The notes under the pieces were generated by a model, which saw nothing but the letters and a program-made list of their open reading frames with translations, was not told the DNA's origin and made no database searches. 64,000 bases of DNA, taken from contig NZ_BAABAY010000006.1 in NCBI RefSeq assembly GCF_039537665.1, forward strand, positions 124,001 through 188,000. The letters are read 5' to 3'. Each line of letters opens with the position of its first letter. Positions within the stretch are counted from its first letter, which is position 1. The position numbers and the translations under genes were made by a program. This DNA is from Gaetbulibacter_A aestuarii (GTDB lineage: Bacteria; Bacteroidota; Bacteroidia; Flavobacteriales; Flavobacteriaceae). Shown piece by piece: positions 16,650 to 25,711 of this stretch.

Positions 16650-17708
16650 TTAAATATTCGCGGCGAGCCAGTCCCCTACTTCTTTAGTACCATAAGAAGG
16701 TCCGCCGTCTGCAAGATCTTCAGTTACTATGCCTTCCGCCAGCGCTTTATTTACGGCGTCACGAATGGCTTTACCTTCATCAGGAAGATTAAATGCCATT
16801 TCGAACATCATGGCTGCAGATAATACTGTTGCCATAGGATTGGCAATATTTTTTCCTGTGGCTTGGGGATAAGACCCGTGTATCGGCTCAAATAAAGCAA
16901 TATCCGCACCCATCGAGGCTGAAGGCATCAATCCCATAGATCCGGATATTACGGAAGCCTCATCCGTTAATATGTCTCCAAACAGATTTTCAGTGATTAG
17001 AACATCATAACTATTTGGCCATTGCACCAAACGCATGGCTACAGCATCTACAAATTCATAACTTACTGTTACTTCCGGATAATCCTTTTCCATAGCCTGT
17101 ACTGTTTCCCGCCATAAGCGAGAGGTTTCTAAAACATTAGCTTTATCTACACAGCACAGTTTTTTGGAGCGTGTCATGGCTAATTCAAAGCCTTTTTTAG
17201 CTAAACGCTTTACTTCATCTCGCGTGTATTCACAATTATCAAAAGCCGTTTCACCACCATCGCGACGTCCTTTATCTCCAAAATAAATCCCGCCGGTCAA
17301 TTCACGTAAAAACACGAGATCCGTACCTTCGATACGCTCTTTCTTTAAAGGTGATTTATCGATTAGTGATGGAAAAGTAAAGGTTGGACGCACATTGGCG
17401 AACAACCCTAATTTTTTACGCATTTTTAATAAGCCTTGCTCCGGACGAACTTTGGCTGAAGGGTCGTTATCGAATCTTGGATGACCAATAGCGCCAAATA
17501 ACACCGCATCAGAACTGGTGCATACGTCATGGGTTTCGTCAGGATAAGGTTCTCCAACAGCATCAATGGCCGCAGCACCTGTAAGTGCAGGTTTCCAGGT
17601 GATCTCATGACCGAATTTTTTGGCCACAGCATCACTTACTTTCACGGCTTGTTCTATAACTTCCGGTCCTATGCCGTCTCCGGCTAAAAGGGCTATATTA
17701 AATTTCAT
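16650..17708 (-). CDS. leuB: 3-isopropylmalate dehydrogenase
   Basis: LeuB oxidises and decarboxylates 3-isopropylmalate to 2-oxoisocaproate with NAD, the third step of leucine synthesis. The 352 residues carry the N-terminal LLAGDGIGPEV, the substrate-binding RPEQGLLKMRKKL helix, RELTGGIYFG, and the NAD-specific EPIHGSYPQATGKNIANP block. It is the last gene of the leuCDAB operon, 5 bases after leuA, and is followed by a terminator. Confidence 0.97.
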   Translation of the reverse strand: MKFNIALLAGDGIGPEVIEQAVKVSDAVAKKFGHEITWKPALTGAAAIDAVGEPYPDETHDVCTSSDAVLFGAIGHPRFDNDPSAKVRPEQGLLKMRKKLGLFANVRPTFTFPSLIDKSPLKKERIEGTDLVFLRELTGGIYFGDKGRRDGGETAFDNCEYTRDEVKRLAKKGFELAMTRSKKLCCVDKANVLETSRLWRETVQAMEKDYPEVTVSYEFVDAVAMRLVQWPNSYDVLITENLFGDILTDEASVISGSMGLMPSASMGADIALFEPIHGSYPQATGKNIANPMATVLSAAMMFEMAFNLPDEGKAIRDAVNKALAEGIVTEDLADGGPSYGTKEVGDWLAANI

Positions 17709-17713
17709 TTATT

Positions 17714-19237
17714 TTAATTTGTAATTATGTTTAGCATTTTTTCCGTGGCGATGATCGCAGAGACCGTTTGATCGGAATCCAGTCCACGGGTTTTAAATTC
17801 TTTATCTTCAGCTTTCCATGTAATGATCGTTTCACAAAGTGCATCCGAGTTACTTCCCGGTGGGATACGCACGGCATAATCAATAAGCATCGGAAGGGTC
17901 ATTTTTTGTTTTCTGTAAATCGTTTTTACAGCATTCATAAAGGCATCAAACTGACCATCGCCCTGAGCACTTTCCTCAAAGGAATTTCCTTTGATACAAA
18001 CAGAAACCGACGTTGAAGGTCGCAAGCCTTTAGCATGTGTGAGTACATAAGACCTCACCTTAACCTTTTCCTCATAATTACGATCAAGAACGTCTGAAAT
18101 GATATAGGGCAGATCCTCCTTGGTAACCACCTGTTTTTTATCGCCTAATTCGATAATCCGCTGGGTGACCTTCTTTATATCGTCGTCATTAAGTTTTAAA
18201 CCTAATTCCTGTAAATTCTTTTGAATGTTAGCTTTTCCGGAGGCTTTACCCAAAGCGTATTGGCGTTTTCTTCCAAAACGTTCCGGCATGAGATCACTGA
18301 AATAAAGGTTCTTTTTGTTATCGCCATCAGCATGAATACCGGCCGTTTGGGTGAATACATTGGCCCCGATAATGGGTTTATTCGCTGGAATGAATATTCC
18401 CGAAAAGGTTTCAACAAGTTTGCTTACTGCAAAAAGGCCTTTTTCATTCACCGTGATTTCAACATCCGGAAGGAAGTCATTTAAAACAGCTATAGTGCTG
18501 GCCATAGGTGCATTCCCTGCACGCTCACCCATACCGTTTACGGTAAGATGTAATCCATTGGCTCCGGCACGTACGCCTTCAATAGCATTTGCAACGCCTA
18601 AATCGTAATCGTTGTGCGCATGAAAATCAAAGTGAATATCAGGAAAAGTGTCTCTTATTTCCTTAATAAAATCAAAGGATTCTTTTGGAGTTAACACCCC
18701 TAAGGTATCCGGAAGCATGATACGCTTCACAGGTTGACCGGATAAAAAGTTTAAAAAATCAAAAACATAGTCTTTGGAATTCCGCATGCCATTACTCCAA
18801 TCCTCCAAATACACATTCGTTTCAATACCTTTACTTTTTGCTAAAGCAATGTTTTCTTTGATATCCTTAAAGTGCTGATCTGGAGTCTTTTTGAGCTGGT
18901 ATTTTAAATGGTTTAATGAACCTTTTGTGAGTAGGTTTTGAACCTTGGCACCGGCATCAAGCATCCACTCTATGGAAACACCACCATCTACAAAAGTGAG
19001 GACTTCAACAGCATCGATGAAGCCGTTTTCAGAAGCCCATGCCGTGATATCTTTAACCGCTTGAAACTCTCCTTCTGATACTCGTGCTGACGCAATTTCA
19101 ATGCGATTAACCTTAAGCTCTTGTAAAAGTAATTTAGCTATGGTTAACTTTTCAGAAGCAGAAAACGACACACCGGAGGTTTGTTCACCGTCACGAAGTG
19201 TCGTATCCATTATTTCAATACGTCTTTTAGCACTCAT
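17714..19237 (-). CDS. leuA: 2-isopropylmalate synthase
   Basis: LeuA condenses acetyl-CoA with 2-oxoisovalerate, the committed step of leucine synthesis. The 507-residue protein has the HMGL-like TIM barrel (DTTLRDGEQT at residues 11-20, metal ligands H206 and H208 in HAHND, NGMGERAGN near 234) and a C-terminal LeuA dimer/regulatory domain from about residue 385, where leucine normally binds for feedback inhibition. Members of this subgroup can be citramalate synthases, but the place between leuD and leuB strongly favours leucine synthesis. Gap to leuD: 2 bases. Confidence 0.92.
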   Translation of the reverse strand: MSAKRRIEIMDTTLRDGEQTSGVSFSASEKLTIAKLLLQELKVNRIEIASARVSEGEFQAVKDITAWASENGFIDAVEVLTFVDGGVSIEWMLDAGAKVQNLLTKGSLNHLKYQLKKTPDQHFKDIKENIALAKSKGIETNVYLEDWSNGMRNSKDYVFDFLNFLSGQPVKRIMLPDTLGVLTPKESFDFIKEIRDTFPDIHFDFHAHNDYDLGVANAIEGVRAGANGLHLTVNGMGERAGNAPMASTIAVLNDFLPDVEITVNEKGLFAVSKLVETFSGIFIPANKPIIGANVFTQTAGIHADGDNKKNLYFSDLMPERFGRKRQYALGKASGKANIQKNLQELGLKLNDDDIKKVTQRIIELGDKKQVVTKEDLPYIISDVLDRNYEEKVKVRSYVLTHAKGLRPSTSVSVCIKGNSFEESAQGDGQFDAFMNAVKTIYRKQKMTLPMLIDYAVRIPPGSNSDALCETIITWKAEDKEFKTRGLDSDQTVSAIIATEKMLNIITN

Positions 19238-19239
19238 GG

Positions 19240-19836
19240 TTACATAGGTAATTCGGCAGCAAATGCTTCTATTTCACCTTTCATATTTTGTAAATAATCG
19301 ATATCGTCAAAACCGTTAAGCATATTTTGCTTCTTGTAACTATTGATTTCAAAGGTTTCTTTAGCTCCTGTTGAAAGCATAGTAATAGTTTCTTCCGGTA
19401 GGTTTACCTCAATTTTCGTATTCGGATCTTTATAAATTTCTTCGAAAAGTTGCTCTGCAAACTCAGGACTCACCTGAACAGGTAACACCCCTACATTCAA
19501 ACAGTTGTTTCTAAAGATATCAGCGAAGAAACTAGATACCACACAACGGAAACCATAATCATAAACGGCCCAGGCGGCGTGTTCACGTGATGAACCGGAA
19601 CCAAAGTTCTTTCCACCTACAAGAATTTTTCCACTGTAAACAGGATTATTCAAAACGAAGTTTTCCTTAGGTGAACCATCATTATTATAACGCCAGTCTC
19701 TAAACAAATTATCTCCAAAACCTTTACGCTCCGTAGCTTTTAAGAAGCGGGCCGGTATAATCTGATCCGTATCTACGTTCTCTAAGGGTAATGGTACTGC
19801 TGTGCTGGTTAGAACATTAAATTTATCGTAAGCCAT
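19240..19836 (-). CDS. leuD: 3-isopropylmalate dehydratase small subunit
   Basis: LeuD, 198 residues, forms the swivel subunit of the isomerase that turns 2- into 3-isopropylmalate. It shows the ENVDTDQIIPARFLK start and the GGKNFGSGSSREHA loop that binds substrate. It lies 27 bases after leuC and 2 bases before leuA. Confidence 0.97.
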   Translation of the reverse strand: MAYDKFNVLTSTAVPLPLENVDTDQIIPARFLKATERKGFGDNLFRDWRYNNDGSPKENFVLNNPVYSGKILVGGKNFGSGSSREHAAWAVYDYGFRCVVSSFFADIFRNNCLNVGVLPVQVSPEFAEQLFEEIYKDPNTKIEVNLPEETITMLSTGAKETFEINSYKKQNMLNGFDDIDYLQNMKGEIEAFAAELPM

Positions 19837-19863
19837 AGTGTATTTCTTTCTGTAATTATTTGA

Positions 19864-21258
19864 TTAAAGTAAGTCTCTCGGGTCAGTTACCACCCCGGTA
19901 ATTGCTGCTGCAGCTGCTACAAGCGGACTTGCAAGCATGGTTCTGGCACCGGGACCCTGACGTCCTTCAAAGTTTCTGTTTGATGTACTTACCGCATATT
20001 TTCCGGCTGGAATTTTATCATCATTCATAGCCAAACAAGCGGAACATCCCGGTTGACGTAAGCTAAATCCGGCTTCCGTAATAATATCCAAAATACCTTC
20101 CTCTTTAATTTTGCTCTCCACTTCGTGTGAACCAGGAACGAGCCAGGCCGTTACATTACCTGCTTTTTTCTTACCCTTTACAATGGATGCAAAGGCTCTG
20201 AAATCTTCAATACGACCATTCGTACAGCTACCCAGGAATACATAATCTACTTTCTTACCTAACATGGCTTCATCTTCGTCGTAGCCCATGTAATCCAATG
20301 ATTTTTTATAGGTTTCTACGTTGCCTTTTCCAATATCCGCCGTTGGAATGTGTTCAGAAATCCCGATGCCCATGCCCGGATTTGTACCAAAGGTTATCAT
20401 AGGTTCAATATCGGCAGCATTAAACGTGATCTCTTTATCAAACGTAGCATCCAGATCTGTTTTTAAGGTTTTCCAGTGGGCAACAGCTTCATCCCAGGCC
20501 GCTCCTTTAGGTGAAAGCGGTTTATCTTTCAGGTAATTAAATGTCGTTTCATCAGGGGCAACCATACCACCTCGTGCTCCCATTTCAATGGAAAGGTTAC
20601 ATACTGTCATTCGGCCTTCCATAGTCATGTTTTCAAATACATCGCCGGCATATTCCACAAAATAACCGGTAGCACCGGAAGTACTCAATTGCGAAATAAT
20701 ATAAAGCGCCACATCCTTTGGGGTTACTCCTTTACCTAATTTACCATTCACATTAATGCGCATCTTTTTAGGTTTTGGTTGCATGATACATTGCGTAGAA
20801 AGTACCATTTCAACCTCAGAGGTTCCAATTCCAAAAGCAATAGCGCCAAATGCCCCATGCGTAGAGGTGTGCGAATCACCACAAACTATCGTTGCACCCG
20901 GAAATGTTATACCATTCTCTGGTCCTACCACGTGAACGATACCATTTTTTTCATGACCCAGACCCCAGTGACTAATGCCATATTCATTTGAATTGTCTTC
21001 CAAAGCCTTTAATTGGTTTGCAGATAAAGGATCTTCAACTGGTAGGTGTTGATTAATTGTTGGTGTGTTATGGTCTGCCGTCGCGAAGGTGCGCTCAGGA
21101 TACAACACACTTAAACCTCTTTGTTTAAGACCTAAAAAAGCTACCGGACTGGTTACTTCGTGAATAAAATGACGATCTATAAAAAATACATCAGGTCCGC
21201 CATCAATTTTTCGTACCACATGAGAGTCCCAAACTTTATCAAACAATGTCTTGCTCAT
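19864..21258 (-). CDS. leuC: 3-isopropylmalate dehydratase large subunit
   Basis: LeuC, 464 residues, is an aconitase-family protein that holds a [4Fe-4S] cluster. The three cluster cysteines are in GSCTNGR and QPGCSAC. CGDSHTSTHGAFGA and the HxxxxxxDHNTPT segment of the active site are present. First gene of the leucine operon; a -7 box lies upstream. Confidence 0.97.
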   Translation of the reverse strand: MSKTLFDKVWDSHVVRKIDGGPDVFFIDRHFIHEVTSPVAFLGLKQRGLSVLYPERTFATADHNTPTINQHLPVEDPLSANQLKALEDNSNEYGISHWGLGHEKNGIVHVVGPENGITFPGATIVCGDSHTSTHGAFGAIAFGIGTSEVEMVLSTQCIMQPKPKKMRINVNGKLGKGVTPKDVALYIISQLSTSGATGYFVEYAGDVFENMTMEGRMTVCNLSIEMGARGGMVAPDETTFNYLKDKPLSPKGAAWDEAVAHWKTLKTDLDATFDKEITFNAADIEPMITFGTNPGMGIGISEHIPTADIGKGNVETYKKSLDYMGYDEDEAMLGKKVDYVFLGSCTNGRIEDFRAFASIVKGKKKAGNVTAWLVPGSHEVESKIKEEGILDIITEAGFSLRQPGCSACLAMNDDKIPAGKYAVSTSNRNFEGRQGPGARTMLASPLVAAAAAITGVVTDPRDLL

Positions 21259-21310
21259 AAAAATATAATTATATTTAATTTACCTTTAATTTATTGGCTT
21301 GTATAGCTTG

Positions 21311-21318
21311 CAAATTTA
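21311..21318 (-). promoter_or_regulatory. Putative promoter of the leuCDAB operon
   Basis: The minus strand reads TAAATTTG, with a TTTG at 21344-21347 as a possible -33 element (25-base spacer, long). The leader would be only about 46 bases and holds no terminator hairpin, so control by attenuation, as seen at the his operon, is not visible here. Confidence 0.4.
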
Positions 21319-21502
21319 AAAAATAAGGAACGTTTTTAGCCTTCAAACAAGGTTTCATACTACGATGCTCAACATTTTTATATAATCCTTAATGATTGTA
21401 GTTAAAATCTCTATTATTTCAATAGATTCCTAGGATTGATGAAAATTGTACAACGCCATATTTTACGATTGTCAACTAAAAAATAAATTTTAGAAAGAAT
21501 GC

Positions 21503-21892
21503 CTATTCCAGGCGTTTGGAAACGTATTCTACCTCAGTTTTTCCATGAGGTTTGGCTTTACCGTCTTCACCCATATTCACCATAACGATATTTGAAATTG
21601 TAATGATGGTTTGATGTGTCATCTTATTTCGAACTTCACAACTTAAGGTGATCGAAGCGGTTCCAAATTTAACGACTTCAATACCGATCTCGACAATATC
21701 ACCGGGTTTGGCCGAAGCTTTAAAATCGATTTCACTCATGTATTTGGTTACAACCCGTTCATTCTCGAGTTGAATGATAGAATACAGAGCAGCTTCCTCA
21801 TCAATCCATTCTAATAATCGTCCTCCAAACAGCGTTCCGTTTGGATTTAAGTCTTCTGGTTTTACCCATTTTCTGGTGTGAAATCGCATCAT
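21503..21892 (-). CDS. Acyl-CoA thioesterase, YciA/hotdog family
   Basis: The 129-residue single-hotdog protein cleaves acyl-CoA esters. The signature is NPNGTLFGGRLLEWIDEEA at residues 16-34, where the Asn and the Asp/Glu of the helix form the active site in this family, followed by FKASAKPGDIVEIG. It is transcribed away from the next gene. ATG at 21889 (second residue) is an equally possible start. Confidence 0.85.
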   Translation of the reverse strand: MMRFHTRKWVKPEDLNPNGTLFGGRLLEWIDEEAALYSIIQLENERVVTKYMSEIDFKASAKPGDIVEIGIEVVKFGTASITLSCEVRNKMTHQTIITISNIVMVNMGEDGKAKPHGKTEVEYVSKRLE

Positions 21893-22008
21893 TTTTTACT
21901 TTTTTTAAAGGTAAGAAAAAAGGACTTGTTAATAACCCGGTTAATAATTAGAAATTCGAATAGCCATATTGGATTTTTAAATCTATAATTTTATTGAAAA
22001 TCTACATT

Positions 22009-22425
22009 ATGACTCAGCGAGATTTAAATTTATCCCAAATGCGCCCCGAGATTCCTTCAGCAACCATTTCAGATAACATGAGCGAGGATGAGTATTTTCA
22101 GAACGCCGTGTTGCGACCTGTTATTAAACTACAAAACGATCTGGTTGTTATAGTTTTTAGAAACTATATTAACAAACACAAAGCCGTTTTTTATGGTTTG
22201 TCTATGGAAAAAAGACTGGATTACATCGAGAATGCCATTCACAAGGACATGAAATTCCGAAACTCCCTGAAGGGTATGATCATCGGGCAATTCACGGTAG
22301 ACGAATACACTTTGTATATTAAAAATTCTTCGGCATTAAATAAACGGATGATGAATTTGGTCAAGGAGCGTATTATTAGCAATATCCAACTGTTCGATAA
22401 ACCCGATTATTTAGCCGCTGTTTAA
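22009..22425 (+). CDS. Conserved flavobacterial protein of unknown function
   Basis: The 138 residues form an all-soluble, helix-rich protein with no signal peptide. Proteins like it are often labelled glyoxalase in flavobacterial annotations, but none of the vicinal-oxygen-chelate motifs or metal ligands are visible, so I do not accept that label. The most striking stretch is HKDMKFRNSLKGMIIGQFTV near residue 90. The frame can be extended to a TTG at 21994, but the ATG at 22009 is preferred. It converges on the DUF2461 gene, and the two stop codons are 3 bases apart. Confidence 0.7.
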   Translation: MTQRDLNLSQMRPEIPSATISDNMSEDEYFQNAVLRPVIKLQNDLVVIVFRNYINKHKAVFYGLSMEKRLDYIENAIHKDMKFRNSLKGMIIGQFTVDEYTLYIKNSSALNKRMMNLVKERIISNIQLFDKPDYLAAV

Positions 22426-22428
22426 ACT

Positions 22429-23106
22429 TTACAACAAGGATACACCATTAAGATCGGTAGTGAGCACATCGCTCATATAGTCGAAATATGGTCGTATGGC
22501 CATAAAAGCTGAATTTACCTGGTTTAAAAAGTCCGGATGAACGACTTCTTTATCCGTAAAATTTTTAGTGAATACAAATTGTTTCTTTTTGATGAGATCT
22601 ATGGCTTCATGATCTTTATCAAAACCTCTTGGAGCCGTTTTAACTTCGTCGCCCTCCATAGCTCCCCAGATTGATTTGAAGGTTTTGTCTTCGATAATCT
22701 CTCGAATTTCAGAATGGTCTAATTCAAATTCCTTACGGATGCGCATCAGATCGTCTTTGTTGGGGTCCCAGAAGCCTGTGGCGATAAAACTTTCATTATT
22801 CGGTTTAATATGCACATAATAACCACCGCGTAATTCAGGTTTTAACCGACGGAAAGACGTTGCTATATGTGTTTTATAAGGCATTTTATTTTTTGAAAAA
22901 CGCACATCGCGATAAATCCTGAAAAGTTTCATCTTTTCAATTTTATCATGCTTATTAAGTTCCGTCAATAAAGCATTGCTGAAGAACTTTACTTCGTTTT
23001 TTAAACTTTTGAATTCTGATTTACGTTCGTTGAACCAATCGCGGTTATTATTTTTTTCCAGTTCATTTAAAAAGGAAAGTACTTCCTGAGGTATTGTGGG
23101 ATTCAT
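22429..23106 (-). CDS. DUF2461 family protein
   Basis: The 225-residue protein matches DUF2461 (TIGR02453), with the marker segments NNRDWFNERKSEF near residue 20 and RIYRDVRFSKNKMPYKTHI near residue 63, then GGYYVHI. The biochemical role of the family is unknown. Soluble, single gene, transcribed away from Dps. Confidence 0.88.
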   Translation of the reverse strand: MNPTIPQEVLSFLNELEKNNNRDWFNERKSEFKSLKNEVKFFSNALLTELNKHDKIEKMKLFRIYRDVRFSKNKMPYKTHIATSFRRLKPELRGGYYVHIKPNNESFIATGFWDPNKDDLMRIRKEFELDHSEIREIIEDKTFKSIWGAMEGDEVKTAPRGFDKDHEAIDLIKKKQFVFTKNFTDKEVVHPDFLNQVNSAFMAIRPYFDYMSDVLTTDLNGVSLL

Positions 23107-23165
23107 TTGAATTTTTCTTTAAAAATACAAAAAGTTAACAGGCATACCTTGTTTTTAAAATAAGA

Positions 23166-23200
23166 AATCCCGCAAAGACCTGTGAGGTCGATGCGGGATT
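23166..23200 (-). terminator. Terminator of the dps gene
   Basis: An outer 8-base stem (23166-23173 and 23193-23200) encloses a 5-base inner stem (GACCT/AGGTC). On the minus strand a T-rich tract follows. Confidence 0.75.
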
Positions 23201-23231
23201 AATTTCAACTTTAAACTAACTTGATTGTATT

Positions 23232-23750
23232 TTAAGAAGTAGCTTTAACTGTCTCGGCAACTTCGGATTGTAAAGTTTCATTTGGTTTTTTATTCCAGGC
23301 ACTTAACATCCAACTCGTTTTTTCGAGTTCTCTTATGTAGGCTCCCATCATATCAATGGTACCTTCATCGTTGATTTCTTCCGCTTTTTTAATCACTATA
23401 TACATCTGCTCTAAAAGTAATTTGTGATCATTTAAAGTTTCAGTTACCATATCAGTATCACTCATTAGAGGCTCTACCTCTTTAATACTTGCTGTTTCCA
23501 GATAATTGCTCATTAAACTTTGAGGATGGTATCGTAGGGTAAGAATACGCTCTGCGATCTCATCAATCTTTAATTTTGCATCATTGTACATTTCTTCGAA
23601 CTTAGGATGCAATTCAAAAAAATTCTTTCCTAGAACATTCCAATGATTACTACGCAATTTTTGATAGTAAATATGGTAATCTGCTAATAATTTATTCAGT
23701 TCAACTACTACGTTGAGTACATCTTCATTTTTCATCTTTAAATAATTCAT
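23232..23750 (-). CDS. dps: Dps family ferritin-like DNA protection protein
   Basis: Dps forms a 12-subunit shell that oxidises and stores iron and shields DNA during starvation and peroxide stress. The 172 residues show a four-helix bundle with the ferroxidase ligands at the subunit interface: the histidine in RSNHWNV, the aspartate/glutamate pair in LHPKFEEMYND and LKIDEIAERI. ATG at 23750 is chosen over the longer reading to 23780, which adds only a basic stretch. A second in-frame ATG at 23735 is also possible. Confidence 0.9.
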   Translation of the reverse strand: MNYLKMKNEDVLNVVVELNKLLADYHIYYQKLRSNHWNVLGKNFFELHPKFEEMYNDAKLKIDEIAERILTLRYHPQSLMSNYLETASIKEVEPLMSDTDMVTETLNDHKLLLEQMYIVIKKAEEINDEGTIDMMGAYIRELEKTSWMLSAWNKKPNETLQSEVAETVKATS

Positions 23751-23906
23751 TTTTATAATTAATTTTCGTTTTAATTTCATTATTAATATACGTCAAAATA
23801 CCTGTAAAATCAAGTGTTTTAACAGGTTTTAACGGAATTAAAACGGATTTAATTAAATTCATGTTAAAGCGAAAAATAAGTGTTAAAATCCTTTAAGAAA
23901 GAAGGT

Positions 23907-24686
23907 TCAATCCTCAAATTTAATATCCTTGAGGATGAGCCCGGATGCCGGAGCGATGTATTCCATCTTAACGAAATTTCCGGGAAGCAAACTGTACTCG
24001 ATATCTTCTAAAGTAAGCTTTCCTTTTCCCAAATCGATGAGGGTTCCCATCATCAAACGGATCTGGTTCCGCATAAAGCCTTTGCCTTTTACTTTTAAAA
24101 CGTAGCTCTTTTTTGGAAAAAAACTAGCAGTATATTCCGTATTCTCTGTGATCTCACAGTGTAAAAGTTCTCGGTCGTAAATACCTTTATCGGTTGGTTT
24201 AAAGCAATAGGATTTGAAATAATGTTTCCCTTCGAACAATTTTGCACCTTGTTTCATGATGTATATATCCAGATCATCCAGAATAGTGGTCATGATGGGC
24301 GCACAAAAAGGATGGCATTTTTGGCCGAAAGTAAAAAGGTAATGGTATTCCTTAGTTTTAGAATGATTAATGATATTGAAATCCTTATCCACTTCTTTTA
24401 TAGAAAGGGCCCGAATATCTTGAGGTAAATTATAATTAAACAGCTCTAAAAAAGCTTCCATGTCCTCCAGTGGTTCTTCCAGGAATAACTCTATGGCAGC
24501 GTTTTCTGCAGAAACCATGGCATCCGTTCGACCCGAACTTAAACTTTTAAACCACTTCCCTTCCAGAATGAAATTCAACGTTCTATCCACCATCAAATGC
24601 AATGTTTTAACATCGGGCTGCTTTTGCCAGCCATGAAAGCGATAGCCTAAATATTGAATGGTAATGAGATAAAAGTGTTTTTTCAT
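23907..24686 (-). CDS. truA: TruA-like tRNA pseudouridine synthase
   Basis: TruA enzymes make pseudouridine at positions 38-40 of tRNA anticodon stems. The 259-residue protein has the family fold markers: YLGYRFHGWQKQP near residue 12, the catalytic aspartate D55 in SSGRTDAMVSA, KTKEYHYLF and GKGFMRNQIRLMMGTL. The loop after the catalytic aspartate reads AMVSA where TruA normally has AGVHA, so this is a diverged member and may have another target; a second canonical truA elsewhere in the genome is possible. It lies 24 bases after the thioesterase gene, at the end of the his transcript. Confidence 0.8.
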   Translation of the reverse strand: MKKHFYLITIQYLGYRFHGWQKQPDVKTLHLMVDRTLNFILEGKWFKSLSSGRTDAMVSAENAAIELFLEEPLEDMEAFLELFNYNLPQDIRALSIKEVDKDFNIINHSKTKEYHYLFTFGQKCHPFCAPIMTTILDDLDIYIMKQGAKLFEGKHYFKSYCFKPTDKGIYDRELLHCEITENTEYTASFFPKKSYVLKVKGKGFMRNQIRLMMGTLIDLGKGKLTLEDIEYSLLPGNFVKMEYIAPASGLILKDIKFED

Positions 24687-24710
24687 TTCGAAATTAAAGC
24701 GTTCACAACG

Positions 24711-25115
24711 TTAGTTTTCCGGAAACAAAATGGCTAGGATATCGTTGCCAATACGCTGTGGTTTTAATGTTTTTCGATTTACCAGACACCAGGTTGTTTT
24801 AGCTTGAACCAAAAGCGTGTCGCCTTTGTAAATATAAACCTCGCGAACAGATTTCACACCACCGGTCTCCCCTACATTTGTTTTGAGGGTTAATTCGTCA
24901 TCTAATAAGGCCTGACCCAAATAATCAACCTCATGGCGTAAGACCACCCAAAAGTAGTTTTCTTCAAGTTCCGGATTCGTAATAAGGTCCCAATGCTTTT
25001 CAGAAATATCATTAATCCATTGGATATAAACCATATTGTTCACATGATTAAGATCGTCAAGGTGTTGTTTTTCAACTTTTAAATGATACTGATATGTGGC
25101 GCCTTTCTTCTCCAA
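24711..25115 (-). CDS. Acyl-CoA thioesterase, 4-hydroxybenzoyl-CoA thioesterase type
   Basis: The 134-residue hotdog-fold protein has the family aspartate/asparagine region HLDDLNHVNNMVYIQWIND at about residues 18-36. Substrate unknown. It begins 2 bases after the hisIE stop codon, so it is a regular member of the his transcript although its activity has no evident role in histidine synthesis. Confidence 0.85.
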   Translation of the reverse strand: MEKKGATYQYHLKVEKQHLDDLNHVNNMVYIQWINDISEKHWDLITNPELEENYFWVVLRHEVDYLGQALLDDELTLKTNVGETGGVKSVREVYIYKGDTLLVQAKTTWCLVNRKTLKPQRIGNDILAILFPEN

Positions 25116-25117
25116 AT

Positions 25118-25711
25118 TTATTTATGACGCGATTTTAATTCGTTTTCGATATCTTTTAATGAAAAGCCTTTCGCCTTCAATAGCATGAGGTAGTGAAATA
25201 AAAGATCTGCCGATTCATAAATGAACAGTTCATCATTGGTATCCATAGCCTCTATAACCGTCTCTACGGCTTCCTCACCTACTTTTTGAGCCACTTTATT
25301 GATCCCTTTTGAAAATAAACGAGCCACATAAGAATTATCGGTGTCCTTTGAAGCTACACGTTGATCAATAATGCGCTCCAATTCAGAGAAAAAACCAAAT
25401 TGCGATCTATTTTCTTCACTCCAGCAAGTGTCTGTACCCGTGTGACACGTTGGACCCTCGGGGTTTACGCGTACTAAAAGTGTATCATTATCACAATCAT
25501 TTTTCACATCAACTAAATGTAGCACATTGCCACTCTCTTCGCCTTTAGTCCAGAGTCGCTGTTTACTTCTACTAAAAAAAGTCACCAATTTCGAGTCTAT
25601 CGTTTTATGGTATGCTTCTTCATTCATATAGCCAAGCATCAAGACCTGTTTTGTACTGGCATCCTGAATAATCGCCGGAACGAGTCCGTTTTTGTCATAT
25701 TTAATGGTCAT
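25118..25711 (-). CDS. hisIE: Bifunctional phosphoribosyl-AMP cyclohydrolase / phosphoribosyl-ATP diphosphatase
   Basis: This 197-residue fusion does the second and third steps of histidine synthesis. Residues 1-105 are HisI, with the SRSKQRLWTKGE and zinc-binding CHTGTDTCW segments. Residues 107-197 are HisE, with the KVGEEAVETVIEA helix that binds magnesium. The start overlaps the hisF stop by 4 bases (ATGA), which suggests translational coupling. Confidence 0.97.
   Translation of the reverse strand: MTIKYDKNGLVPAIIQDASTKQVLMLGYMNEEAYHKTIDSKLVTFFSRSKQRLWTKGEESGNVLHLVDVKNDCDNDTLLVRVNPEGPTCHTGTDTCWSEENRSQFGFFSELERIIDQRVASKDTDNSYVARLFSKGINKVAQKVGEEAVETVIEAMDTNDELFIYESADLLFHYLMLLKAKGFSLKDIENELKSRHK

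Noticed and set aside
21275..21358. A 27-codon frame with four leucines upstream of leuC, possible leader peptide
   Set aside because: The frame covers the best -7 box of the leu operon (21311-21318), so it would not be on the transcript in full, and no terminator hairpin follows. Leucine codons are not clustered.
21428..21435. Palindrome TCCTAGGA between leuC and the thioesterase gene
   Set aside because: Only 8 bases, no repeat nearby and no link to a promoter; frequent by chance.
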